In this document: positions 8,058-15,518 of the stretch, in pieces
How positions within the stretch are numbered: the stretch's first letter is position 1
Layout: the number at the start of each line of letters is the position of its first letter
Assembly (NCBI GenBank): GCA_017616165.1
Contig: JAFZYR010000007.1
Location: 1-62,158, forward strand
Reading direction: 5' to 3'
Length of the DNA stretch: 62,158 bases
From: Treponema sp.
Lineage (GTDB): Bacteria > Spirochaetota > Spirochaetia > Treponematales > Treponemataceae
Notes under the pieces: model-generated
Told to the model about the DNA's origin: nothing
Databases searched by the model: none
The model's input: the letters and a program-made list of their open reading frames with translations, nothing else
Made by a program: the position numbers and the translations under genes

Positions 8058-8456
8058 CTATTTTACAAGTTTCATACCTGTAAATGTGGCCATAGCAACC
8101 TGGGTACCAAGCTCGTCGGCAATGTCTATCTGGTATACACAGGTAGAACGCCCGTCTTTTACCTGGCGCGACTGAGAAAGCAGCTTTTTTCCCTTGGGCA
8201 TGCCTAAAAAGTTTACGTTGCAGTTTAAGGAAACTGTGTGCGGCTGGTTGAAGTTGGAGCACACTGCAAAGGTGAAGTCTGCAAGGGTGCAGATTACACC
8301 GCCCATGACGCCCCCGTAGGCATTCTGGTGTTTACGGGCAATTTCTAAAGAGCAGCGGGCAAAGTGGTCGCCTACTTCTTCTATTACAATACCGGTTGCA
8401 TCTGTTGCATAAAGGTCGCCGCCAAAAAACTCGCGGGCTTTTTCAAGATCTGTCAT
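8058..8456 (-). CDS. PaaI-type hotdog-fold thioesterase
   Basis: This 132-residue single hotdog domain of the PaaI/YdiI group hydrolyses acyl- or aryl-CoA thioesters in the cytoplasm. Family features are the HQNAYGGVMGGVICTLADFTFAVCSN segment (the turn before the long hotdog helix, with the helix acidic residue) and the strand pair VSLNCNVNFL. The ATG is preceded by AGAGGAAG. The promoter carries the same 20-bp operator found before the aromatic transporter and iorA. From that context I infer a substrate such as an arylacetyl-CoA made from aromatic amino acid breakdown; the sequence alone does not show specificity. Confidence 0.85.
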   Translation of the reverse strand: MTDLEKAREFFGGDLYATDATGIVIEEVGDHFARCSLEIARKHQNAYGGVMGGVICTLADFTFAVCSNFNQPHTVSLNCNVNFLGMPKGKKLLSQSRQVKDGRSTCVYQIDIADELGTQVAMATFTGMKLVK

Positions 8457-8466
8457 CGCTTCCTCT

Positions 8467-8516
8467 TGTTACTATGTATAGTAATATTATTAGCATAGGG
8501 CAGACCTTTATGTCAA
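8467..8516 (-). promoter_or_regulatory. Thioesterase promoter with aromatic-regulon operator
   Basis: The operator TGTTACTATGTATAGTAATA at 8467-8486 (plus strand) differs from a perfect palindrome by one base. On the minus strand the -35 TTGACA (8511-8516) and a -10 TAATAA (8487-8492, 18-bp spacer) place the start of transcription inside the operator. The operator ends 11 bp before the ATG at 8456. Confidence 0.75.
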
Positions 8517-8587
8517 GACAGTAAAACTAGCATTTTTTCATAACCCGTCATATAATTTACATACAGATAAAAAAAGGAGATAAGTAT

Positions 8588-9775
8588 ATGAAAATGAAAA
8601 AATGTATTCTGTTTACGGCATTGTTTCTTTTTATTTTTGCCCGCGCCACCGCCCAGCAATCAAATCAAAACAAAATTGAAGAGCTTGAAGCTCAGGTTGC
8701 AGAATTAGACAAAACCTTTAATGTTTCTGCAAGAAAATATGTTTCTGCTTATTTTGATTTATCTGATGAATATTACACAATTAAAGATTATGAAAAGGCC
8801 TATACAAATGCGGTTAAAGGTTTACGACTTGATTCGTATAACATGCCTATGCAATATCGTGCTGCAGAATATGAAATAAACAACCAGCAATATGATCTGG
8901 CTTATCCACGTCTTACCTACATTATAGAAAAGGATGACGAACAGAAAACTGCAAAAGCTGCAAAAAAGCTGCTGAAAAAAATTCCTAAGGATAAAATTTC
9001 AGAGCTTGAAAAGCTTGTCATTCAACCTATGTTTGAAAAATCGATTCTTGTTGTTTTTTATCCCGGGGTTGAAGATGTATATAAAAGTGCGATTGCCCAG
9101 AGGATTGAACAGGAGTATAAGCTTACTGTAAAAACTGCAGATTTTTCTGAACAGGAAAATACCGGAAACCTTAGAAACAATTGGGATGATTATCTTGACG
9201 AAACTGTAAACGATGTACTTAGTCGTAGTAGTGAAATGTCATTAGAACAGATTTTAAACGCCTGGAATTTAACACTAAGTGATCTGGAAACATCAGAGGG
9301 CAAAGAAGCTTTTCTCGTAAATCTTTTTTTAATGCTCGGCTATCCGGAACAAGACTATCTTGATTTCAAAGCTCAATACGAGGACCAGTATGATGCAAAT
9401 GCCTTGATTAATCAGGTAAAAAAGAATTATAAAATTGATTCAGATTGCTTTGGTATTCTTGCGGTAACTGCAAAGGATATTTATTCGGGCTCAGAAAATA
9501 ATAATTTTCTGTTTGGTTTATCATCGGGTAATACAGCTGTTATGAGTTTGAATCGTTTTGTAAAATATACTGATGATAAATCTATTGCAATGAAACGAAC
9601 TGTTATGCAGGCCTTTTCCTCGGTTGGTCATGTTATAGGCATAGCACGCTGCTCAACACCGCTTTGTGCAAGAGCCTATCCAAACTCACTTGCTGAACAG
9701 GATGCTAAAGATGATGTTCTGTGTCAGACCTGCATTAATAATGTAAACAAACTTTATGCTTCGCTAAAGCAATAA
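8588..9775 (+). CDS. Exported TPR protein with archaemetzincin-like domain lacking the catalytic His-Glu
   Basis: The protein has 395 residues. A signal peptide (residues 1-22, ending ARATAQQ) predicts export. Residues about 45-130 form helical TPR-like repeats. From about residue 148 the protein follows the archaemetzincin (peptidase M54) plan: FGILAVTAKDIY, FGLSSG, then the region where the family has HExxHxxGxxxC-x4-C. Here it reads SSVGHVIGIARC (344-355) then C360, PNS and C379-x2-C382. The second zinc histidine (348), glycine and all four structural cysteines remain, but the first His and the catalytic Glu are Ser344-Ser345. It should therefore not be an active peptidase. An AAAGGAGA site precedes the ATG. 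It is convergent with iorB, overlapping by 22 bp. Confidence 0.75.
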   Translation: MKMKKCILFTALFLFIFARATAQQSNQNKIEELEAQVAELDKTFNVSARKYVSAYFDLSDEYYTIKDYEKAYTNAVKGLRLDSYNMPMQYRAAEYEINNQQYDLAYPRLTYIIEKDDEQKTAKAAKKLLKKIPKDKISELEKLVIQPMFEKSILVVFYPGVEDVYKSAIAQRIEQEYKLTVKTADFSEQENTGNLRNNWDDYLDETVNDVLSRSSEMSLEQILNAWNLTLSDLETSEGKEAFLVNLFLMLGYPEQDYLDFKAQYEDQYDANALINQVKKNYKIDSDCFGILAVTAKDIYSGSENNNFLFGLSSGNTAVMSLNRFVKYTDDKSIAMKRTVMQAFSSVGHVIGIARCSTPLCARAYPNSLAEQDAKDDVLCQTCINNVNKLYASLKQ

Positions 9776-10326
9776 TCAACTGCCCGCACATTAAGCTCGT
9801 AAAAGTCAGGCTTAACCAGCAGTTTGATTGCAGCCTTAAGCTCATCCTTTGAAATGAGGCCGCTTTTGCTGGCAGCACCAAGCAGCACCATATTCACAAC
9901 ACGGGGACTTCCCAAATCGCGGCAGGCCTGGTCTGTATCCACTGCGATTACGTTGCCGGCGCGCTTGTTCAGATAGTCGATCATTTCGTTTTCGTCAAAG
10001 GCTTTTCCGCTAAGGCTGGCGGTTACGGGCTGAACGATTTTTTTGTTTACGATAACTGTTCCGTCTGGCTTTAAGAAATCTATATTGCGTACTGCTTCGG
10101 CGGCTTCAAAAGCGATGAGGACATCTGCCTGACCCTTTGGAACAAGCGGAGAAAATGCCTGGCCGATTCGCACATGGCTTACAACTGAACCGCCGCGCTG
10201 GGCCATACCGATTGTTTCTGCACTGAGCACGCGCTCCCCGTTGGAAATAGCGGCCTGCGAAAGCACCTTGGCAGCAAGTACAGTTCCCTGACCGCCGACA
10301 CCACAGATGATTATATTTTTATTCAT
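9754..10326 (-). CDS. iorB: Indolepyruvate ferredoxin oxidoreductase, beta subunit
   Basis: This 190-residue gamma-type domain pairs with IorA. The start ICGVGGQGTVLAAKVLSQAA is the standard motif of the IorB/KorC/PorC family, and SHVRIG follows at about residue 50. IorAB decarboxylates arylpyruvates (indolepyruvate, phenylpyruvate, hydroxyphenylpyruvate) to arylacetyl-CoA while reducing ferredoxin, during aromatic amino acid fermentation. Its ATG overlaps the iorA stop by 4 bp, so translation is probably coupled. Confidence 0.93.
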   Translation of the reverse strand: MNKNIIICGVGGQGTVLAAKVLSQAAISNGERVLSAETIGMAQRGGSVVSHVRIGQAFSPLVPKGQADVLIAFEAAEAVRNIDFLKPDGTVIVNKKIVQPVTASLSGKAFDENEMIDYLNKRAGNVIAVDTDQACRDLGSPRVVNMVLLGAASKSGLISKDELKAAIKLLVKPDFYELNVRAVDYCFSEA

Positions 10327-12287
10327 TGAATTGCTCCTGTTGGGCAGACCTGGCTACATAAGCCGCAGCCTGTACACAAAGACTTATCTATCTCTATTAA
10401 TTGTTTACCTTTTGCATTTGGAGTAAGGCTCACGCTCAAGGCTGGACAGCCTAACTCATTAATGCACTTGCGGCAACCTATACACTTGCCGGTATCAACA
10501 GTCTTTGGCCCCGGAAGCTTGCAGCCTAATTTTGAAGCAATGCTTATACATGGAGCTTTGAAGATTACAGCACTTACTCCGGGAGCTTCGCTGGCCTGCT
10601 TTACTGCGGCAACAGCTTCTTCCTGGTTGAACGGGTCTACTGTAATAATTGGGGAAACTCCTATTGCTTCAAGAATTTTCGGGATGCTGATTTTGTCTAC
10701 AACCTGGCCCATCATTGTTACACCGGTTCCCGGGTGAGGCTGATGGCCTGTCATTGCTGTTGTTGAATTGTCCAGAATACAGATTGTCTGCTTTGCCTGA
10801 TTGTATACGCCGTTTACAACGCCTGTGATTCCGCTTGCAAAGAAGGTTGAGTCCCCTATAAAGCTGAAGCAGTAGCGGTCCTGCTCGTTGTGGTAAAAGC
10901 CCTGAGCCATTGTGATGTCGGCGCCCATACAAAGGCAGGTGTCTGTCATATCAAGCGGCTGAGCGTTTCCCAGGGTGTAGCAGCCGATGTCTCCGCAGTA
11001 AACTGTTTTCTTGCCTTTCATTGCCTGCTTTACAGCATAGAAGGCACCGCGGTGAGGACAGCCGGCACAGAGGACCGGCGGGCGGATTGGGAGTGATGGA
11101 GCGTCTTGTTTGGATGGCCCTTCGAGAGCCTCAGGAACCCCAGCGACATCATGACCGCCAAGGCATTCTCCTGGGTGCCTGAGCTTGTTGAAGACCCCAT
11201 GAAGAACCTCTTTTATAATCTCCACACTAAGCTCCCCTGCATTAGGAACAGTGTTGTCCAGCTTGCCGCTGATTTTGCATTCTATGCTCTGGCGGCCGGC
11301 GACCATAAGGAGAGACTCTTCCAAAACAGGATCCAGCTCTTCAAAAACTATGAGGTGGTCATGGGCGCGCATAAAATCTGCAGCAAGGTCGGCAGGGAAC
11401 GGGTATGGGGTTCCTATTTTTAAGACAGGGATGTCTTTTATGTTTAAAATTGAGAGCGCTTCCATTAAATAGCAGTAGCTGATTCCGCCTGCAACAAAGG
11501 CGATTCCCTCGGGGGCGTTACGGGGGTGTCCCCCGTTAGAAGGGGTAGCGAGCAACGCAGTGCGAGCGAGGGGAAGGATTTCCCCTCCTTCATTGATTTT
11601 ATAAACGGCGTTCCACTTGGTGTCACTCAACACCTTAGGAAGCTCATTTTCATTACGGGCAAAAATGCGCTGGTGATTCAAATAAGAGGCGCGCGGAAAA
11701 ATTACCCAGCGTTTTGAATCTTTTTCAAACTGCCCCGGCTGGCGGCATGGACCAAGCTCAGGGAAATCAAGGCTTTCGTAGGCATGGTCTACACGGGTTG
11801 TCGGACGCAGAAGCACCGGGGTGTTGTATTTTTCGGAAAGCTCAAAGGCTTCCTGGATCATTTCGTAGGCTTCGCCAGGAGTGGATGGATCAAAGCACGG
11901 CAGCTTGGAATACTGGGCATAGTTACGGGTATCCTGCTCGGTCTGGCTGGAAATTGGACCCGGGTCATCGGCACAGACAATTACCATTCCGCCTTTAACG
12001 CCAACGTAAGAAAGACACATCACGGGGTCACTTGCAACATTAAGGCCTACCTGCTTCATTGTAATCATGGTGCGGCTGCCTGCATAACTGGCTCCGGCTG
12101 CAACCTCGGCGGCGGCTTTTTCGTTTACCGACCATTCTACATAGGTTCCGGTTTTGTCCTTGTACTTAGAGATGAATTCAATAATTTCGCTGGAAGGAGT
12201 GCCAGGATAGCCTGCTACAAGATTAACTCCAGCCTTGAGGGCACCAAGCGCAATTGCCTGGTTTCCCATAATCATTTGCTTTGCCAT
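10323..12287 (-). CDS. iorA: Indolepyruvate ferredoxin oxidoreductase, alpha subunit, with two in-frame repeat inserts
   Basis: IorA has 654 residues. The N-terminal pyrimidine/transferase domain (GNQAIALGALKAGV) is followed by the thiamine-diphosphate domain (CAGCPHRGAFYAV, GDIGCYTLG, GDSTFFASGITGVVNG). The C-terminus has two 4Fe-4S motifs, CIGCRKCINELGC and CTGCGLCSQVCP. Residues about 234-260 are encoded by a GC-rich palindromic repeat and residues about 364-391 by an inverted pair of a second repeat family (encoding PEALEGP); both lie in poorly conserved linkers. No ribosome-binding site precedes the ATG; a strong promoter ends 6 bp upstream, predicting a leaderless message. The operator links it to the aromatic uptake operon. 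Confidence 0.94.
   Translation of the reverse strand: MAKQMIMGNQAIALGALKAGVNLVAGYPGTPSSEIIEFISKYKDKTGTYVEWSVNEKAAAEVAAGASYAGSRTMITMKQVGLNVASDPVMCLSYVGVKGGMVIVCADDPGPISSQTEQDTRNYAQYSKLPCFDPSTPGEAYEMIQEAFELSEKYNTPVLLRPTTRVDHAYESLDFPELGPCRQPGQFEKDSKRWVIFPRASYLNHQRIFARNENELPKVLSDTKWNAVYKINEGGEILPLARTALLATPSNGGHPRNAPEGIAFVAGGISYCYLMEALSILNIKDIPVLKIGTPYPFPADLAADFMRAHDHLIVFEELDPVLEESLLMVAGRQSIECKISGKLDNTVPNAGELSVEIIKEVLHGVFNKLRHPGECLGGHDVAGVPEALEGPSKQDAPSLPIRPPVLCAGCPHRGAFYAVKQAMKGKKTVYCGDIGCYTLGNAQPLDMTDTCLCMGADITMAQGFYHNEQDRYCFSFIGDSTFFASGITGVVNGVYNQAKQTICILDNSTTAMTGHQPHPGTGVTMMGQVVDKISIPKILEAIGVSPIITVDPFNQEEAVAAVKQASEAPGVSAVIFKAPCISIASKLGCKLPGPKTVDTGKCIGCRKCINELGCPALSVSLTPNAKGKQLIEIDKSLCTGCGLCSQVCPTGAIQ
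11116..11198 (-). repeat. In-frame inverted repeat pair inside iorA
   Basis: Two opposed copies of the repeat family with core CTTCGACAGGCTCAGGGACC, at 11116-11141 and 11173-11198, form a potential hairpin. They are translated within IorA, giving a Gly/Pro-rich insert between the thiamine-diphosphate domain and the preceding domain. Confidence 0.75.
11507..11589 (-). repeat. Second in-frame GC-rich palindromic insert inside iorA
   Basis: The stretch contains the hairpin CGGGGGTGTCCCCCG and a pair GGGGAA/TTCCCC around AGCGAGCAACGCAGTGCGAG. Its base composition differs sharply from the surrounding coding sequence. It encodes a run reading roughly ILPLARTALLATPSNGGHPR, which does not resemble neighbouring IorA sequence. 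Confidence 0.65.
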
Positions 12288-12293
12288 GAGGAT

Positions 12294-12330
12294 ATTATAG
12301 CGCAGATTCGTGTTTCTATCAATAATAACA
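12294..12330 (-). promoter_or_regulatory. iorAB promoter with operator over the -35 box, leaderless start
   Basis: On the minus strand, -35 TTGATA (12317-12322), a 17-bp spacer and -10 TATAAT (12294-12299) lie directly before the iorA ATG, which starts 6 bp after the -10. The operator at 12311-12330 reads TGTTATTATTGATAGAAACA and contains the -35 hexamer in exactly the same register as site A at 1691-1710. Confidence 0.8.
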
Positions 12331-12427
12331 AAATCAACTCACTCAAGACTTTTTTTTCATTAAACGCCTTTTTTTATATCTTTATGCTTTTTTGTGTGAT
12401 ATAATAGATTGTGAAGAGGAACAGCTT

Positions 12428-14173
12428 ATGAAAAAGGGATTTTTTTCCTCCCGTAAAGACAATTACATTGACAAAACTCTTGAAAAACTTTCGGCATCCA
12501 GTAGTGCCAGTACCCCTAAGGTTTTCTTTGTTCTTATTGTTATTCTTCAGCTTTTTGCTACTTTCTTTACTTCAAAGATTGCAGCCAGCAAAGAAATTAT
12601 CAACTTTTTTGGAATAAGAATTGCGCTCACGGCCTTTACTGGAGTTTTTTCCTCTCTGGGCAATATCATCATTATTTTTTTAACTTATCTTTTCTGGAAG
12701 TCCGGATATTTTACTTCCCTTGTTCTTTTGTTCATTCAGTTACCTCTCCTTGCAATGGGAATGATGCAGCGCCAGAATCCAAACAACATTGCCGGTCTTT
12801 TTAACAACCTTTCTACATTCATTGTCATAACTATTATTTTTCTGAATAACCTTCGCATTTCTAAATATCAGGAACGTATGCGTAATCAGGCTACAACAGA
12901 TTCCCTTACCGGGCTTCCCAACCGTTTTGCCTGTACAATACTTTTAGACAATCTTGTAAAAAAGAATGAACGCTTTGCCCTGGTTTCTGTAGACCTTAAT
13001 AATTTTAAAAGCATAAACGATACTATGGGTCACGATGCCGGTGACAAAATGCTCATAGAAATTGCCAACCGCTGGAGAGACATTGCAGATACAAATAAGA
13101 CCGGTACAAACGATTTTATTGCACGTCTTGGCGGAGATGAATTTGCCTTTGTAATCAGGCACTACAGCTCCTGTCTGGATATTGTAGACACCATCAATAT
13201 TTATGAAAAAACTCTGGAAGGCAAAATCCTTATTGATGACTATGACTACTTTATTACGGCAAGCTTTGGTTATGCAGAATTTCCTGATGATGCCATGGAT
13301 TCAAGCTCGCTGTTTTCTTGTGCAGATGCTGCGCTTCATAAAATTAAAAAACCGGACAGCTCAAGCAAAATTTTAAAATTCAATCCGGAGCTTGTTAATA
13401 CTGAAAGAAATATGAAGATTGAACGTAAAATTCGTGCGGCACTGGAAACCAATGATGTTTTGTTCCATCTTCAACCACAGTATGATTCAGAACACAAGCT
13501 TCGCGGCTTTGAAGCACTTGCACGTATAAAAGATGCAGATGATACCTTTATCCGCCCGGATATTTTTATTCCTATTGCAGAACGTTCCGGTTTAATTGAC
13601 CGCATTGACCTTATGGTGTTCAAAAAGGCAGCATTATTCCTGTCAGATATGATTAAAAAAGCCGGAAAAGATCTGGACATTATCTTTTGTATAAATGTTT
13701 CTGTGCGTCACCTTATGAAAAATAATTTTATTGAAGAAATAAAAAAGGTACTGCACGAAAGCGGTGTTTCTGCAAATCACTTTGAAATTGAAATAACAGA
13801 ATCTATAATGATTGAATCTTTTGAAAAGGCTTTTAAGTATATTAATGAGCTTAAGGACATGGGATTTAAAGTTGCCATTGATGACTTTGGAACCGGCTAC
13901 TCTTCGCTCAGTTATCTGCACAGCTTCCCTGCAAATCTTCTTAAGATTGATAAATCATTTATTGATGTAATGAGTGACAGCGATTCTTCCAAGCAATATG
14001 TTGCCACAATTATTTCCATTGGACATATTCTGAACCTTAAGGTTATTTCTGAGGGTGTTGAAACAGAGGCTCAGCTTAGTATTCTTAAGGATATTGGCTG
14101 TGACTATATTCAGGGTTATATCTGGGGCAAGCCTATGCCACCGGAAGATGCCGAAAAGCTTATTACCAACTAA
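12428..14173 (+). CDS. Membrane GGDEF-EAL protein (c-di-GMP metabolism)
   Basis: The protein has 581 residues from the ATG at 12428, preferred over an upstream GTG-type start because GAGGA lies 9 bp before it; a TATAAT box sits at 12400-12405. Four or five N-terminal transmembrane segments (to about residue 145) form the sensor. The GGDEF domain contains DSLTGLPNR and an intact RLGGDEF active site, so cyclase activity is possible; no RxxD inhibitory site is seen at the usual distance. The EAL domain keeps GFEALAR, INVSVRHL, IEITESIM, IDDFGTGYSSL, KIDKSFI and EGVETEAQ, so phosphodiesterase activity is likely. The substrate balance cannot be read from the sequence. Confidence 0.93.
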   Translation: MKKGFFSSRKDNYIDKTLEKLSASSSASTPKVFFVLIVILQLFATFFTSKIAASKEIINFFGIRIALTAFTGVFSSLGNIIIIFLTYLFWKSGYFTSLVLLFIQLPLLAMGMMQRQNPNNIAGLFNNLSTFIVITIIFLNNLRISKYQERMRNQATTDSLTGLPNRFACTILLDNLVKKNERFALVSVDLNNFKSINDTMGHDAGDKMLIEIANRWRDIADTNKTGTNDFIARLGGDEFAFVIRHYSSCLDIVDTINIYEKTLEGKILIDDYDYFITASFGYAEFPDDAMDSSSLFSCADAALHKIKKPDSSSKILKFNPELVNTERNMKIERKIRAALETNDVLFHLQPQYDSEHKLRGFEALARIKDADDTFIRPDIFIPIAERSGLIDRIDLMVFKKAALFLSDMIKKAGKDLDIIFCINVSVRHLMKNNFIEEIKKVLHESGVSANHFEIEITESIMIESFEKAFKYINELKDMGFKVAIDDFGTGYSSLSYLHSFPANLLKIDKSFIDVMSDSDSSKQYVATIISIGHILNLKVISEGVETEAQLSILKDIGCDYIQGYIWGKPMPPEDAEKLITN

Positions 14174-14192
14174 ACACTTTTTCAGAGGCTGT

Positions 14193-15518
14193 ATTACGAA
14201 AAAATTAACTACGCTATCTATCATTGCTTTTTCGATTCTGCTTGTTGTTTCAGGATGTAAAAAGGAGAATAAAAAAATGTCTGACTCAGTTTTTAACAAT
14301 GCGCCGCAGATTCCACTTCCAAAGGCAAAGCCGCAGGAGCAGGGAGCTTCTACAAACGGGCTTGGCATTTCGGACGAAAAATACGAGGAAATAATTCACA
14401 AGAGTCTTGTAACTACGGGAAATAATTCGCGTGTAAAAAAGGTGCTGGAAAAGCTGCGCGCAGGAGAAGAAGTAATTCTTGCGGCAATCGGCGGTTCTGT
14501 TACCGAGGGCGCAGGCCCATCCGACTTTCATCAGGGCTATGCCTACCAGTTTAAGGATTTGTTCATACAAAAATATGCTGCCAACACCGAGAAGGTCAAG
14601 TTTGTTCCTGCGGGAATTGGAGGCACTCCTTCTGCTATGGGGGTTGTCCGCTACGAGAAGGATGTTGTTGCCGCCAGTGGACGAGACCCGGATCTTTTGA
14701 TAATTGAGTTTGCGGTAAATGACTGGCTGGAATGTACTAATACGAGGGGCATTGAATATATTGTACGCAAGGCGCTGGAAAACGGCACGGCGGTGATAAT
14801 GCTTTATGCGGCGGCAACCTACACCAACCAGCAGGGGCAGATTTCGCCTGTAGCAGATTTTTATGAGCTGCCTCAGGTAAGCATAAGCGACGGGCTTGCA
14901 GGCTCCGGTGTAAATCAGGAAAAGGATTCCAAGGTTTATTATTCTGATTATGTTCATCCTACACGCTACGGGCACACCTATATGGCAAAGTGCCTTATGA
15001 ACCTGATTGATGAAATTGCTGCAATGGACAAGGATGCCGATTACGTGCTTCCTGCCGGCTATAAAAATGAAAACGCGTTTAAAACCTTTGGCTCTGTTTT
15101 TGCAGACACTAAAGAGGACGGCATTTCTATTGATGCCGGTTCCTTTGACAAAAAGGATGAAGCAATCCAGGGGTATAGTCACGGGGGTAAGTGTTTTCCG
15201 GAGAATTGGAGTAATTCTGGTAATGTCCCTTCGACAGGCTCAGGGACCGCGAGTCCATTTACTATGTCGCTCAACTGCAAATCGCTGATTATGGTTTATA
15301 AGAACGCAAACAACGACAGCTTTGGCAAGGCAGAGGTTTATGTGGACGGCAAGCTGCAGAAGACCTATGCAGGTCACGAGGACGGCGGCTGGAATAACTG
15401 CATGATTGTAATGCTAATTGACGAGGCTCAGTCTGCCCCTCACACTGTACAGATTAAAATGGCACAGGGTGATGAGGACAAGGCATTTACAATTCTGGCA
15501 TTTGGATACGCGCGTTAA
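14193..15518 (+). CDS. SGNH/GDSL-hydrolase lipoprotein, apparent ATT start
   Basis: This is an exported esterase-type protein. SGNH blocks are AIGGSVTEGAG (nucleophile Ser), GIGGTPSAMG, FAVNDW and DYVHPTRYGH (Asp-His pair), followed by a C-terminal beta-rich domain. Substrates are often acetylated sugars. A clear lipoprotein signal (LTTLSIIAFSILLVVSGCKKEN) lies upstream of the first in-frame ATG (14277), so translation must begin earlier. The only plausible codon is ATT at 14193, 4 bp after AGAGG. The ATG at 14277 also has AAGGAG and could give a cytoplasmic form. A single in-frame repeat copy (15225-15253) encodes VPSTGSGTAS between the two domains. Confidence 0.8.
   Translation: MTKKLTTLSIIAFSILLVVSGCKKENKKMSDSVFNNAPQIPLPKAKPQEQGASTNGLGISDEKYEEIIHKSLVTTGNNSRVKKVLEKLRAGEEVILAAIGGSVTEGAGPSDFHQGYAYQFKDLFIQKYAANTEKVKFVPAGIGGTPSAMGVVRYEKDVVAASGRDPDLLIIEFAVNDWLECTNTRGIEYIVRKALENGTAVIMLYAAATYTNQQGQISPVADFYELPQVSISDGLAGSGVNQEKDSKVYYSDYVHPTRYGHTYMAKCLMNLIDEIAAMDKDADYVLPAGYKNENAFKTFGSVFADTKEDGISIDAGSFDKKDEAIQGYSHGGKCFPENWSNSGNVPSTGSGTASPFTMSLNCKSLIMVYKNANNDSFGKAEVYVDGKLQKTYAGHEDGGWNNCMIVMLIDEAQSAPHTVQIKMAQGDEDKAFTILAFGYAR
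15225..15253 (+). repeat. In-frame repeat copy inside the SGNH lipoprotein gene
   Basis: One copy of the family with core CTTCGACAGGCTCAGGGACC lies in frame at the junction of the hydrolase and C-terminal domains. GTCCC and GGGAC at its ends are inverted. Confidence 0.8.
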
